64,000 nucleotides of DNA from an uncultured Oscillospiraceae bacterium (lineage in GTDB: Bacteria; Bacillota; Clostridia; Oscillospirales; Acutalibacteraceae), in the NCBI GenBank assembly GCA_900546265.1, contig URCA01000003.1, positions 62,001 through 126,000 on the forward strand. The letters run 5' to 3'. Both the position numbers and the translations under genes were made by a program. Each line of letters begins with the position of its first letter. Within the stretch, counting starts at the first letter, position 1. This document shows, one piece after another, positions 48,273-57,787 of the stretch. Under the pieces are notes generated by a model. The model did not search any database. It saw only the letters and a list, made by a program, of their open reading frames with translations, and had not been told where the DNA came from.

Positions 48273-49259
48273 CTATTCCCTAATAGTTGTAAGGCTCCAT
48301 GCCGGATTTAGGTTTAATTGATCTTGCAAACAATGCAGCTGATACTGCGCATCATCCAGCGAAATCCGGTCATCCGGGATAAAGACATATTGATTTTGCA
48401 TCGTTGTGTAAGCCTTCGTAATGTGCGTATTTGTACATGCTTTCTCGAAAAAGATGAAGTCTTTCGGAAGAACGCCGGGGATACCATCCAAACGGTTCTG
48501 TTCCTCGGTCAGCCGGATTTTCAGCAGCTTTGCCAACTGCTCTTTATCCTGGAGCAATGAAACGATGCGGGGTTCGCTTGCGATAACCGCCAAATCATAG
48601 ATATGTTTCGACGCTTCAAAGGCACGGTGCTCCTTTTCCGCGGTTCGGGTGTAGGCTTCGGCTGCAAACAGCTTATCTATGAAAATTCGCTCGATTGTCA
48701 TAGTGAGAATCTCAAAGGGACGGACATCGAACTGTTGGAGCAAAATGAGCTGCTGGTCTGGTCCCGCCTGTTCGTAAATCAGTGGAGCAATTACCACAGG
48801 CTCATACGGTTCGCTGATGGTAAAGGACGTGGCCTCAACTTTTACCTTCCCAAAACGCTGCAAAACGTCGTTAGAATCGTATTCCACAACCGGGAGATAA
48901 TGGTAATAGGAGATTACCTCCGAGCGGTTGGTACGGCCCTCGTCAGGATTACGCTCCATACAGGTGTATTTTTTGGTTGCTCGCTCCAGGCGTTTGTCTC
49001 CCTGCGTGCGGCTGCAATCCCGGACATCAACGGATAAATCGACATCTTCAGAAAAACGCCGGACACTGTGCAGCGCCTTATACAGAGCCGTGCCGCCCTT
49101 AAAATAGGCGGGCAGACCGTCTCTTTGAAACTGTGCCAGTTCCTGTAAAAGCATAGAAACGTAGTAATCTTTTTCAATAACGTCCTGACGGTAGCCAGTG
49201 TTTTCGGATACCTGCTCTATCAGGACGCGAAAAGCATCCGAGTCTAAATGCAGCTTCAT
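48273..49259 (-). CDS. AbiEii-family nucleotidyltransferase toxin
   Basis: 328 residues, AAGGAG upstream. The nucleotidyltransferase signature FKGGTALYKALH, then RRFSEDVDLSV, is complete (GG-T/K, R-S-DxD). A Lys/Asp motif follows (FIDKLFAAEAY), matching AbiEii/AbiGii toxins. In AbiE systems this enzyme blocks growth during phage infection by modifying a nucleotide or RNA target. The cognate antitoxin gene ends 2 bases before its start. Confidence 0.87.
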   Translation of the reverse strand: MKLHLDSDAFRVLIEQVSENTGYRQDVIEKDYYVSMLLQELAQFQRDGLPAYFKGGTALYKALHSVRRFSEDVDLSVDVRDCSRTQGDKRLERATKKYTCMERNPDEGRTNRSEVISYYHYLPVVEYDSNDVLQRFGKVKVEATSFTISEPYEPVVIAPLIYEQAGPDQQLILLQQFDVRPFEILTMTIERIFIDKLFAAEAYTRTAEKEHRAFEASKHIYDLAVIASEPRIVSLLQDKEQLAKLLKIRLTEEQNRLDGIPGVLPKDFIFFEKACTNTHITKAYTTMQNQYVFIPDDRISLDDAQYQLHCLQDQLNLNPAWSLTTIRE

Positions 49260-49261
49260 TT

Positions 49262-49921
49262 TTATACTCCTTGTCTGCCTGCCACATGGGCAAGCTTCAT
49301 AATCGTATTTCCGTTATAGTGGGTGTCTGCCAGATGCAGAAGCGTACCATAATCCAATCCCCTTGCCTGCACAAACCGGCCGAGCAGCAGGTACGGATCT
49401 TCTGCGTCCACCGGCACGTCATCATACATATTGAGCAAATCCAAGAACTGAAGATAAAAGCGGTTTTCTTTATTTACGGGAATCCGCGGCGCACGAATGA
49501 CAATACCCAGCGCGTCATCCCGTTTGGCCCTGTGCTGTGCGCTATTGGAAACAAATGTCCTTTCGGCCGGCATAAGCGTAGTAAGGCCCAGCTTGTGCAT
49601 CACCGCAGCACCCGTCTCATACCCGGTGCCGTCCTTCAGATATTTCAGCTCAATCAGTTTTTCCTTGTTGATGCCGGTTTCACCGAAAACGGTTTGCTTT
49701 GCTACATAGTAGACGCCCTTTGCAAAAAAGCGAAGGTTGGGACACGTCCCGGCATCGATCAGCCGCTTTACTGCAACGGCTGCTGCAGCGCAGGCTTTCT
49801 TTTTCTCCATGTGGTACGCATCAGCAATTCGATTTCCAAGCTCCCGGATAAGGATCGGCTCACCGGGTTGAAAGCCATCAATCGCTTCCTGAATAAACTG
49901 GGTATAAGTTTGCTCTTTCAT
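49262..49921 (-). CDS. AbiEi-like antitoxin (DUF6088 type)
   Basis: 219 residues from ATG 49921, directly after AAGGAGGCGCGGCG. The N-terminal winged-helix part is GEPILIRELGNRIADAYHM, then AAAVAVKRLIDAGTCPNLRF and AKGVYYVAKQT. A C-terminal domain with LGLTTLMPAERTFVSN is typical of AbiEi/DUF6088. It neutralises the downstream toxin and represses its own promoter in known AbiE systems. Confidence 0.8.
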   Translation of the reverse strand: MKEQTYTQFIQEAIDGFQPGEPILIRELGNRIADAYHMEKKKACAAAAVAVKRLIDAGTCPNLRFFAKGVYYVAKQTVFGETGINKEKLIELKYLKDGTGYETGAAVMHKLGLTTLMPAERTFVSNSAQHRAKRDDALGIVIRAPRIPVNKENRFYLQFLDLLNMYDDVPVDAEDPYLLLGRFVQARGLDYGTLLHLADTHYNGNTIMKLAHVAGRQGV

Positions 49922-49978
49922 CGCCGCGCCTCCTTTATGATATATTATATGCAAAATACAATCTTTTATTCTGCAATT

Positions 49979-50007
49979 ATTATATCATCAAAAAGGCGGT
50001 TTGTCAA
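49979..50007 (-). promoter_or_regulatory. Promoter of the AbiE operon
   Basis: Minus strand TTGACA (50007-50002), 17-nt spacer, TATAAT (49984-49979), perfect consensus. Confidence 0.82.
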
Positions 50008-50025
50008 TGGACATAGAAAGAGATC

Positions 50026-50511
50026 TCAATCCGCCTTTTCTAGCGGTTCGGCATGGTCGCCCAGTTCTCCCAGCTCTTCAAAGCCGAGAAAGCAGTCGGA
50101 GGAAAGGGCAGAATCAAAATATTCGCTGCCCAGTGTCAGCCGCTGCGTCTTTTTGAAGTAGAACCGGTAACGGAAACCGATCTGGATTTTGGAATGCTTG
50201 CCCAGCAGAAGGGCGGACTCGTTGCCGTCATCGTCCATAATCCGGATTTTCCGGTATTTGCGCAAAGGCTTCGGGACGATGCCGACACAAGTGCCCTCCA
50301 CCACTTCATATTCCTTTTTGCTGATAGCACGGTAAAACGTGTATGCCCTGCAAAAGCTGAGGATGCAGACCGCGGCGCTCAACAGCAGCATGATTCTGTC
50401 CTTGGCAAACAGGAACATGGCAAGCCCGACTAAAAGGCAGGCAAAACCCAGAAGTACCGTGAGTATGAGGCGGCGCCGCAGCGGCGCCGGTGCGTTTAGG
50501 ATTTTTTCCAT
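50026..50511 (-). CDS. ICE membrane protein
   Basis: 161 residues, AAAGGA 8 nt upstream. Two hydrophobic segments near the start: ILTVLLGFACLLVGLAMFLF and IMLLLSAAVCILSFCRAY. The cytoplasmic part (VVEGTCVGIVPKPLRKYRK) has no known motif. Function unknown. Confidence 0.55.
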   Translation of the reverse strand: MEKILNAPAPLRRRLILTVLLGFACLLVGLAMFLFAKDRIMLLLSAAVCILSFCRAYTFYRAISKKEYEVVEGTCVGIVPKPLRKYRKIRIMDDDGNESALLLGKHSKIQIGFRYRFYFKKTQRLTLGSEYFDSALSSDCFLGFEELGELGDHAEPLEKAD

Positions 50512-50514
50512 TTC

Positions 50515-51204
50515 TCAAATCCTTTCAAAGATGATTTGCTTACGCAGATAAAGGTTTGCCACCGAGAGCATGACGGGACGGCATTCCGGCAGGTAGGATA
50601 CCATATCGGCGATATTGTCACTGGTAGTAAATTCATCATAGTACAAAGCATCCAGCAGTTCCTCTTCGCAGCAAAAGTCCAGCTTGTTCCGTTCAAAGCA
50701 CTTGACCATTTCCGCCGTAGAAAGAAGGGTCTGCTTCGCCAGGCGGATTACCTTCTTTTCGTCCGCCGTCCGTTTGTCCTTGCGAAATATCTTTTTCGCT
50801 GTGGAATAAGGAACGTCTCCAAAAACGCAGAGCCGAAAGAAAGAGCAAAGACGAAGAAGGGGATTCTCCGAAATCGGCAGGATATACAGGTCGGACAGCA
50901 GCCGATACAATGCCTGCGCATCCGTCTCTCCGCAGCCCTCAGCAACAAGGCCGCGCTGAACCAGCCGGCACATGCAGTCATCAAAGCTGCGGGAAGAATA
51001 GAAGCCGGTTTCCAATTCTTTTTCCTGATACAGTTCCTGAATCTGTTCAGGCCTGAGAATCCTCCAATTCAGCGATGACCAAAGCACAAACTCCTGGATA
51101 TCCAGTATATACTCACGGTTTTTCAGAATCACGACGGGAATTTTGCCGCCCTTCTTTCGACCCTCAATGCGAAGATGGCCTACAGCTGTAAATAACCTGT
51201 TCAT
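50515..51204 (-). CDS. Uncharacterised ICE protein, DNA-binding-like
   Basis: 229 residues from ATG 51204, 5 nt after AGAGGTG. Helical protein with winged-helix-like stretches: YILDIQEFVLWSSLNWRIL, RPEQIQELYQE, CMCRLVQRGLVAEG. It lies 26 bases downstream of a sigma-like gene and is probably a regulatory partner. Family not recognised. Confidence 0.5.
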   Translation of the reverse strand: MNRLFTAVGHLRIEGRKKGGKIPVVILKNREYILDIQEFVLWSSLNWRILRPEQIQELYQEKELETGFYSSRSFDDCMCRLVQRGLVAEGCGETDAQALYRLLSDLYILPISENPLLRLCSFFRLCVFGDVPYSTAKKIFRKDKRTADEKKVIRLAKQTLLSTAEMVKCFERNKLDFCCEEELLDALYYDEFTTSDNIADMVSYLPECRPVMLSVANLYLRKQIIFERI

Positions 51205-51230
51205 AACAACACCTCTTTTAATTTCTTGAT

Positions 51231-51842
51231 TTATGAAGCCGCTTGTCCCATGTAATCTTCCATCCATAGAATAAACACATGGTTTTGCAGCAATTTCTGC
51301 TTTGCTCTTGAAATCCATGCGCCTACCAGATTGGGCTTGACACCATACATGGCCGCAATTTCTTTTCCGGAATAGCCTTTTACCTTCAGTTCAATCGCCT
51401 CAATGCCGAGCCGTGCCGTACCGGTGTACTGCCGCTTGAGGCGGTGCAGGAGCTGCATAACGTCCATATCAGCAAGCATCCCGTCTTCCTGATATGTGAT
51501 GTCCGGGATTTGCTCCAAAGTGGACCGCAGAATATCCGAGTCGGAATACAAAGGGATACAACAACTCCATTTCTGCTTGCCGCCCATCAGCCGGCAATAT
51601 GTACGAAGCCCGTTGGCAACCACCGTTTCCGCATACACTGTAAACGGTACACCCTTTTCCGGCTGGAAGCTGGCGGCTGCTTTACACAGCCAGATACAGC
51701 CTTCCTGGTATAGGTCATCATACTCAAAACCAACCAAGGTCTCGTTGACAATAATGTGCCGGTAGATAACCCGGGACACAATATTTAAATTTTGTTCTGC
51801 CAGCCGCCGCTGGCTGTCATTCAGGAAAAGCCTTTCTCTCAT
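51231..51842 (-). CDS. Sigma-70-family regulator
   Basis: 203 residues. Region-2 pattern: RLAEQNLNIVSRVIYRHI, FEYDDLYQEGCIWLCKAAAS, FTVYAETVVANGLRTYCR. Region-4 HTH: IELKVKGYSGKEIAAMYGV then WISRAKQKLLQN. More complete than the other sigma-like genes here, so it could drive element-specific promoters. Confidence 0.75.
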   Translation of the reverse strand: MRERLFLNDSQRRLAEQNLNIVSRVIYRHIIVNETLVGFEYDDLYQEGCIWLCKAAASFQPEKGVPFTVYAETVVANGLRTYCRLMGGKQKWSCCIPLYSDSDILRSTLEQIPDITYQEDGMLADMDVMQLLHRLKRQYTGTARLGIEAIELKVKGYSGKEIAAMYGVKPNLVGAWISRAKQKLLQNHVFILWMEDYMGQAAS

Positions 51843-51879
51843 ACTCTTTCACGCTCCTCATTTTTTTCGCCTCCTTTTT

Positions 51880-52284
51880 TCATGCTGCCCGGATATTGTC
51901 ATAGGCCTGTGTGCAGATGGCGACCAATTGGTCGCACATATACTCGCTGAACTTAGCAATATGGGCCTGGTCTTCGCTCAGACCCAGCTTGGCCTGCATC
52001 CACTTGTACGCCTGCCGCTTTGACATCAGGCCGCTCTTCCACATCCAGTCGAAGGCCTTGTGCGTCTCAATCCGCTTATGCCGCAGATCGCCGTTTGCCA
52101 GGGTTCCCATCGGCAGCCTGGATTTCCGATGAGCCGCAACATAGGCGTCGCATTTTGGGTAACGGTCACAGACATAGAGCAAACCGTCTGTTTTTGCCGC
52201 ATCGCCATAGACGGCGCTTGACGGACGCAGCGTAGCCTTTGCCCCGCAGTAGGGGCACCGAATTTGTATTCTTTTCAAAAGCAT
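51880..52284 (-). CDS. Zinc-finger protein, DUF3268-like
   Basis: 134 residues. A zinc ribbon IRCPYCGAKATLRPS and YVCDRYPKCDAYV is followed by a helical part (HKAFDWMWKSGLMSKRQAY, KWMQAKLGL). This fits the zinc-finger DUF3268 family of phages and ICEs. The start is uncertain: ATG 52284 is only 2 nt after GGAGG, and TTG 52278 has better spacing. Confidence 0.7.
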   Translation of the reverse strand: MLLKRIQIRCPYCGAKATLRPSSAVYGDAAKTDGLLYVCDRYPKCDAYVAAHRKSRLPMGTLANGDLRHKRIETHKAFDWMWKSGLMSKRQAYKWMQAKLGLSEDQAHIAKFSEYMCDQLVAICTQAYDNIRAA

Positions 52285-52333
52285 CACCTCCAATACGGTT
52301 TGAATACAGCTTTAATACGCATTACCTGCGTGT

Positions 52334-52654
52334 TCACGATTTCTCCAGCTGCTGAAGGCTGCATTGCTTGGGATTGTCTACTTTCCAAGCCAGCCAGCAG
52401 GAATATAAATGCTCAAATACCTGCCTGCTAAAAACAGCGGCACATTCCTCTTTTTGAACCCTGTCCCCGGTCAGTTGAGAAAAGCGGCTAACAGAAAACA
52501 GGAGCGGCGCACCGTCCCGGTCTGCGGTCAACAGGTAACCCGAACATGCCGGGTTCCCATAAGGACAGCACCGGCACTCTATGTATATGGCTTCACGCCA
52601 GCTGCCCCTGCACGAACGCAGGAACGCATAAAGTTCAGTAATCTGGCTATTCAT
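52334..52654 (-). CDS. Uncharacterised Cys-containing ICE protein
   Basis: 106 residues, GGAGGG upstream. YIECRCCPYGNPACSGYLL suggests a metal-binding loop. No family recognised. It sits 14 bases after the adhesin gene end. Confidence 0.5.
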   Translation of the reverse strand: MNSQITELYAFLRSCRGSWREAIYIECRCCPYGNPACSGYLLTADRDGAPLLFSVSRFSQLTGDRVQKEECAAVFSRQVFEHLYSCWLAWKVDNPKQCSLQQLEKS

Positions 52655-52668
52655 TTTCCCTCCAATTT

Positions 52669-55600
52669 TTAAGCTGGGTAAAAATACCCTCTACTATTAT
52701 TATCCCTTTTTTCTTCGAAGATCCCCCGGCAGGCGCTTCCAAAAGGGGAGAAAGGTGCCGGGGCACTGTGTTGCACAATGCCCCGGCACACCTTCATTCC
52801 TTGTTCCACAGAAACCCGGTTTTTGCGGTTTCGCATCACCATGAAAACAATGGCGCCGAGAGAAGCGGAGGCAAGCCCAACCCATAACCAGATATTGAAA
52901 TCATCCCCGGTTTTAGGCGGCTGCGTTGGTTCTTCCGGTTCCTCCGGCGGCGTGGTCGGCTGGTTGATGAAGCCGACGCCGGCCTCGTTTTCAATCACGA
53001 CAACCTGGCCGTCCTCGCGGATTTCAAAGTAATAGTAGCGGTCATCCTTGATGAAGTTTTCCGGACTGCGCTCCTCATAGAGAAAATATCCGTTGTACTT
53101 CAGCCCATCCAGCCGGTAGACGCCCGGCTCGATCTCCGCCATATGGTCTACAAAGATGTCGATGCCCTTATCGTATGTCTTGTTGCCGTTGACGTCGAGA
53201 TAAATCCCGAACAGTGCATCGGTCAGCTTGTTGTCCGGATAAGCTGCGTCTACCTTAGTCGTTTGAACCGAACCGGTAATCCATTTGTTGACCGCCTCGA
53301 TTTCAATGCGCTGTGCCTGTTCGCTCACCGTCACCCGGAAGATCTCACCGGATAAAACGAACTGCGGCGGACAGGACAATTCCTTGATGACCCAGTCGCC
53401 ATGAGGGATACCCAAAAAGGAAAATTCCCCCGAGTCCCCGGTTTCATCGGTCATCAAAGCGGTCTCTTCGGTGAATTCGGTTTCATCCGGCGCAAACAAA
53501 CCAAATACTGCTCCGGCAATCCCTTCGCCGTCCTCGTTTACCTTCAGGCCGTAGATGTCGCCGCAGATCAACTCGTTCTCAATAGGTTCGCCGTCGTTCA
53601 CGCTGATGTGGACAACCGCCGTCTCCTGGTCTTGATAGGAAAATTCCACCGGATACTTCTCATCGGAGATAATGTAATGGTTGTCGGTGGTGTACTCCTT
53701 TACATACAGCTTGGAATCCGCCGGCACATCGGTTTTAAACGTCGCCTTCCCGGTTTCATCGCAGTACAGGATTTCCAGAAGGCCATCCGCCGGGATAGTG
53801 CTGCCGTCGGCAGCCGTCAGCTGCTCGGCGGCATACAGGCCCCAGGCAACGTGCCGGATTTCGCCATTTGTACCCAGGCCGAAACGCTCGTCCTGTTCGA
53901 GAATTTTTGTCAGGTCAATCTGCACCTTCTGGCGCTCGTTGGTGATGTGCGCCTCAGCGGTGGTGAACTGCGCATGCTGGCCCGCATAACTTAATACAAC
54001 CGTAATTGGTTCCGGATTGAGCACCATGCCGTAGGGCGCCTTCCGCTCAAAAATCTGATAGGTGGATAAATACAGAAGCTCGCTGGTCGCCCAGCCATCC
54101 GAGCCGGTGATTAAGGTTGCCACCGTTTCGCCTGCGCTGTAACGAAGCACACCGCCGGAATAGACATCTTCCGTGGCGACGATATCATATTCGCCGCCCG
54201 CCAGCCCGGCTTTACTGTAAACCGGCTGGTACAGCAGCGGGCTGTCCCCGCCGCCGGCAGTGGTGACGGAAGAAAACACTTCGCCGTCTTTGTAGAGGGA
54301 AATGGTGCCCTTCTGCGGCATGTTCTCCTTTTCCACTACTACAACGGTCACACCATCCTGCTCACCGGCTTCCTCCGGTACTATATCGAAATAGACCGGC
54401 GTGGAATCCAGCACATAGGGTTCCACCGTTTCCACCTCGACCAGAGAATAGCCCTTGCCGTAGGACAGGCTCTCCGGGGTGATGAGAGTCCCATCCGCCG
54501 CCGTGTAGAAGGTGTCAAGCTCCACGACCTCCGGATAGGTGATGGTCATGGTGATCTGATTGCCGTCCGGATCGTACAGCTCATAGCCGTGCCCGGCCAG
54601 CGGGACAATGTTGCCCGTTTCGGCGTCCTTTTTGACAACCTTGACACGGCTTTCAAACTGCGCGTTGTTTAGCAGATACCGGTATATCTGACCGTCCTCA
54701 GAGATAAATATGTCGATGTCCTTAATGAACTCGGTTCCGGGAACACCGGCTTTCGTTTGATGCAACGTGTACCAGCCGAAAGGCAAGTCGATACTCTCGT
54801 CATAACCGAATTCATCGCAAATCAGGATATCCCGTTCGGTCTCTTTGGCGTTCTCGTAGGAACCGGCAGAACGCAGGAACAGTTCAAACTCCGCGCCGGC
54901 TTCCGGCGTTTCAATCCCTGTGGAGCCGTCGTCGCTGTGCTTGATAATGGCAACCCGGCCCTTCACCACGTCTTCGTCCGCATCGACGGCTACCTCGTTG
55001 TACTCCAGTTCATACAGCTCCGGTTCCGCGCCGACGTGATAGACCTCCGGATTGAGCAGGTAACCCTGTGAAGGCTCCAGCTCCCGGATTGTCCAATCAT
55101 CGCCGCAGACGTACCAGTCCGTGGTGAAGCTGCCGTTCGGCCCTGTAAAATAGCTGTCTACCAGCTGGCCGTCCTTGAACACGCCGTATTCGGCATTTTC
55201 CAGCGTGGCGTCGCCCTGGGCCGTACCGGTCTCGCTGTCGGATTTCGTCAGGGTGGCCCGCCATTTCTTCAGTACATTGTCGAAAGATTTATGTGTTACC
55301 TTGTTCCACTCAATCGTGACCTGCTGCGGGTCGGGGATAACGTATTTATCCTCCGTACCCACCTCTTCGAGAGTATAAGTCTGGCCTCCGGAGATTAAAA
55401 CATCCTCAAAAGTGGCGACGCCGCGTTCATCCGTGACGGCGTATTCGTCCACCGGAAGGCCGGACCAACTGGTGCCGTACAGGTGGAAGGTCTTATCTTC
55501 GACAAAACCATCCTCAGCGGTCTTGGAGACAGTTAAATCCCCGCGCTTGAGCACATTATCAAAGGTAACGGTCGCCGTCTGTCCTGAAACCACCGTTACT

Positions 55601-56824
55601 CGTTTGGTAGTCTGCGGCTCATACTTATTATCTGTCAGCTCCGTAACCTCGTAAATGCCCGGCTGCATATTCTCAAACAGGAAGGTGCCGTCCGGCAGGG
55701 TACGGATATCCTGATCGATACCGTTGCCAGAGATATGGAACGGGACGTCTCCAACCTTGCCGTCTTCACTGGTTTTTATCAGTTTGACACTGCCGGCCGG
55801 GGCGGAAACCTTCAGGTAGGCGGGTACCGGGTCGTTGTTGGCAGGCACGCCGCTTACCATGTCCTGGTTTGCTTCCTCTTTACCGGGCACGTTCCAAATG
55901 AGGAATCCCGTTGTCTGATTGGTAGACGGTATCCGCCGGTTGAGCTTTATCATCACTTCGTCCGTGATCGGCTGGGAGGAGGAAAGCGTCAGCTTGTTCC
56001 CGCTGATGGAAGCAGTGACGCCGCCATTTGATGAAACATAGAAATTTTGCAGGACGTTGTTCTCGTCTGTCAGGGTGACGGTGTACTTTCCATCCACGAA
56101 GTCCATCTCATAGGAAGGAGCGGAGCTTTGCAGTGTTCCCGTAAAGCTGGGCCGCTTATAGTGCGCCGCCATATCCGACAAAATGAGGTCGTAATATTCC
56201 TTAAAATACTTGTTGCGGCAAAGCTGCTCGGTCATAGTGCCGGTATAGCCGCTGACCGGATAGGTCTTGTCGTTCAGTTCCGTAGGCGAGCTGCGGAAAC
56301 CGAGCGTGATTTGCCAGACAATCAGCTGAGTGGCGCTGTAGCAGGCGTTGGCATCTTTAGACGTCTCCAGATCGGTACGATTTGGATAGCCATAGGTGAG
56401 AGCAAGCGCCAGCAAGTCCTTCTGTTCCGCTGAAAGCTGTTCGTATTTGTTCCCATGTGTCGCGTTGCTGGAGCCGGCATAACTGGTATCATCCGGCAGA
56501 GGGACACCATGTTCAATGCAGTAGCAATACACGTAGTCCTGGCCGTATACCCACTGGGATTTGTCCGAAGTGAGGCCTGGGCGCTTGGCTGTGTAGTCGT
56601 GCATATTCCGGACCAGCGGAGCGACCGCATAGCCGAAGGGATTGTCTTCGGCGCGCAGCCCGTAGCCGGCCGTGAATGCGTTGCCTTCCGCGTCGGTCAG
56701 GGTGTAGTCCCAGCTGACCTCGCACTTGGAAAGGTCCATCGTAACGTCAGCGGCAAAGGCTGTCGTCGGGAGAATCCCAAGAAGCATCACGGCCGCCATC
56801 AAGCCGTTTTTTTGTTTTTCTCAT
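52669..56824 (-). CDS. Thioester-domain/Cna-B surface adhesin with frameshift in the signal peptide
   Basis: Long open frame from 56802 (1,377 codons), but its TTG/ATG starts have no ribosome binding site. AGGAGG with ATG 56824 is in another frame. Removing one base from the A7 run (56807-56813) joins MRKTKNGLMAAVMLLGILP to the mature part. A thioester domain (YCYCIEHG ... ATQLIVWQ, Cys and Gln) is followed by many Cna-B/SpaA repeats (GSVKLIKTSEDGKVGDVPF, RGDLTVSKTAEDGFVEDKTF). A sorting signal (PPKTGDD, hydrophobic stretch, MRNRKNR) and about 40 extra residues follow, the latter covering a hairpin. Probably a wall-anchored adhesin that binds hosts or mating partners covalently. Confidence 0.82.
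52755..52789 (-). terminator. Terminator-like hairpin inside the adhesin 3' extension
   Basis: GTGCCGGGGCA and TGCCCCGGCAC are perfect arms, extended by TGTG/CACA. On the minus strand CTTTCTCC follows. It lies about 90 bases before the stop, which suggests that the original stop was upstream. Confidence 0.55.
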
Positions 56825-56901
56825 AGATAACCTCCTAAATTTGGGCGCAAAAAAGCGCCATTCCGAAGAATGACGCTCGTTTGCGCAATTTTCAATTTTA
56901 T

Positions 56902-57714
56902 TTATCCGTACAGGACAACAAAGGCGGTATCGCCGTCTACCATTACCTGCATGACTTTGTAATGGGCCGAATGGGCGGGAACGCCGTTGCCCGGATCAGT
57001 AGATGTTTTCACAATCTTGTCAATATGATACTTCAACATCTCGATGGTGCCGTCAACGCCCTCGTATTTGACACGAGGCGTTCCCATCCAGCCGGCTCCG
57101 CTCTCCCAGCTGAACTCCAGCGAATCGTCCCAGACAAAGGTAAAACCCTTTGCTGCATAGCTTTCCGCATAGGCCACCGCCTCACGGATGATTCGGGCGT
57201 ATTCGGTTTCCATATCCCGCTCCGGCTGACTTGCAGTCTCCGTTGGTTGAGATGTAGTCGGTTCGGGTTGATCGGATACCGGCAGTTCCGGTGTAGTAGG
57301 TTTTTCCTCCGAAGGCGGCGTTATCGACGGGGTGGACGAAGCAGATGCGGAGGAAGAACTGCCGCTGGCGCTCTCCGGAGGATTGGTTTGTTCCGGCGCT
57401 GCCGTTGGCTTTTGCTCCGCAGGTGCGGTTGGTTTTTGTGAAGTCGCAGCCATGGCGTCATCCGGCTGACTGGCGGAGGACGAATCTTCCGCCACATCGG
57501 ATGATGGGGCGGAGAAAGTATCACCGGTGTCTGAAGATGACGAATCCTCTGATGATATGCTCTCATCGCGGCCGGTATTCATAGTAGATGCTTCGGAAAT
57601 GGTTTTTGCTGTATCCGATGCTGAAGAAACGGCGGCGTCCGAAAACTCATCCGACCGGCAGCCTGTAAAAGCAGCTAGCAGAGTTATAAGCAAGACGAAT
57701 AGAAATTTACGCAT
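56902..57714 (-). CDS. ICE lipoprotein with Ser/Pro-rich stalk
   Basis: 270 residues. Signal peptide with lipobox (LLAAFTGC). Residues about 25-165 are low-complexity Ser/Pro/Thr/Glu. The C-terminal domain of about 100 residues (EYARIIREAVAYAESYAAKGF, TFVWDDSLEFSWESG, KYHIDKIVKTSTDPGNGV) is uncharacterised but of the type found beside transfer genes. Probably an extracellular part of the mating apparatus or surface. Confidence 0.7.
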   Translation of the reverse strand: MRKFLFVLLITLLAAFTGCRSDEFSDAAVSSASDTAKTISEASTMNTGRDESISSEDSSSSDTGDTFSAPSSDVAEDSSSASQPDDAMAATSQKPTAPAEQKPTAAPEQTNPPESASGSSSSASASSTPSITPPSEEKPTTPELPVSDQPEPTTSQPTETASQPERDMETEYARIIREAVAYAESYAAKGFTFVWDDSLEFSWESGAGWMGTPRVKYEGVDGTIEMLKYHIDKIVKTSTDPGNGVPAHSAHYKVMQVMVDGDTAFVVLYG

Positions 57715-57787
57715 AGCGTATCCCTCCCAGAACTGAATTTTCGTCTTTACTTTCTATATACGACCAAACGCCGCTGTTTTTCAACAA

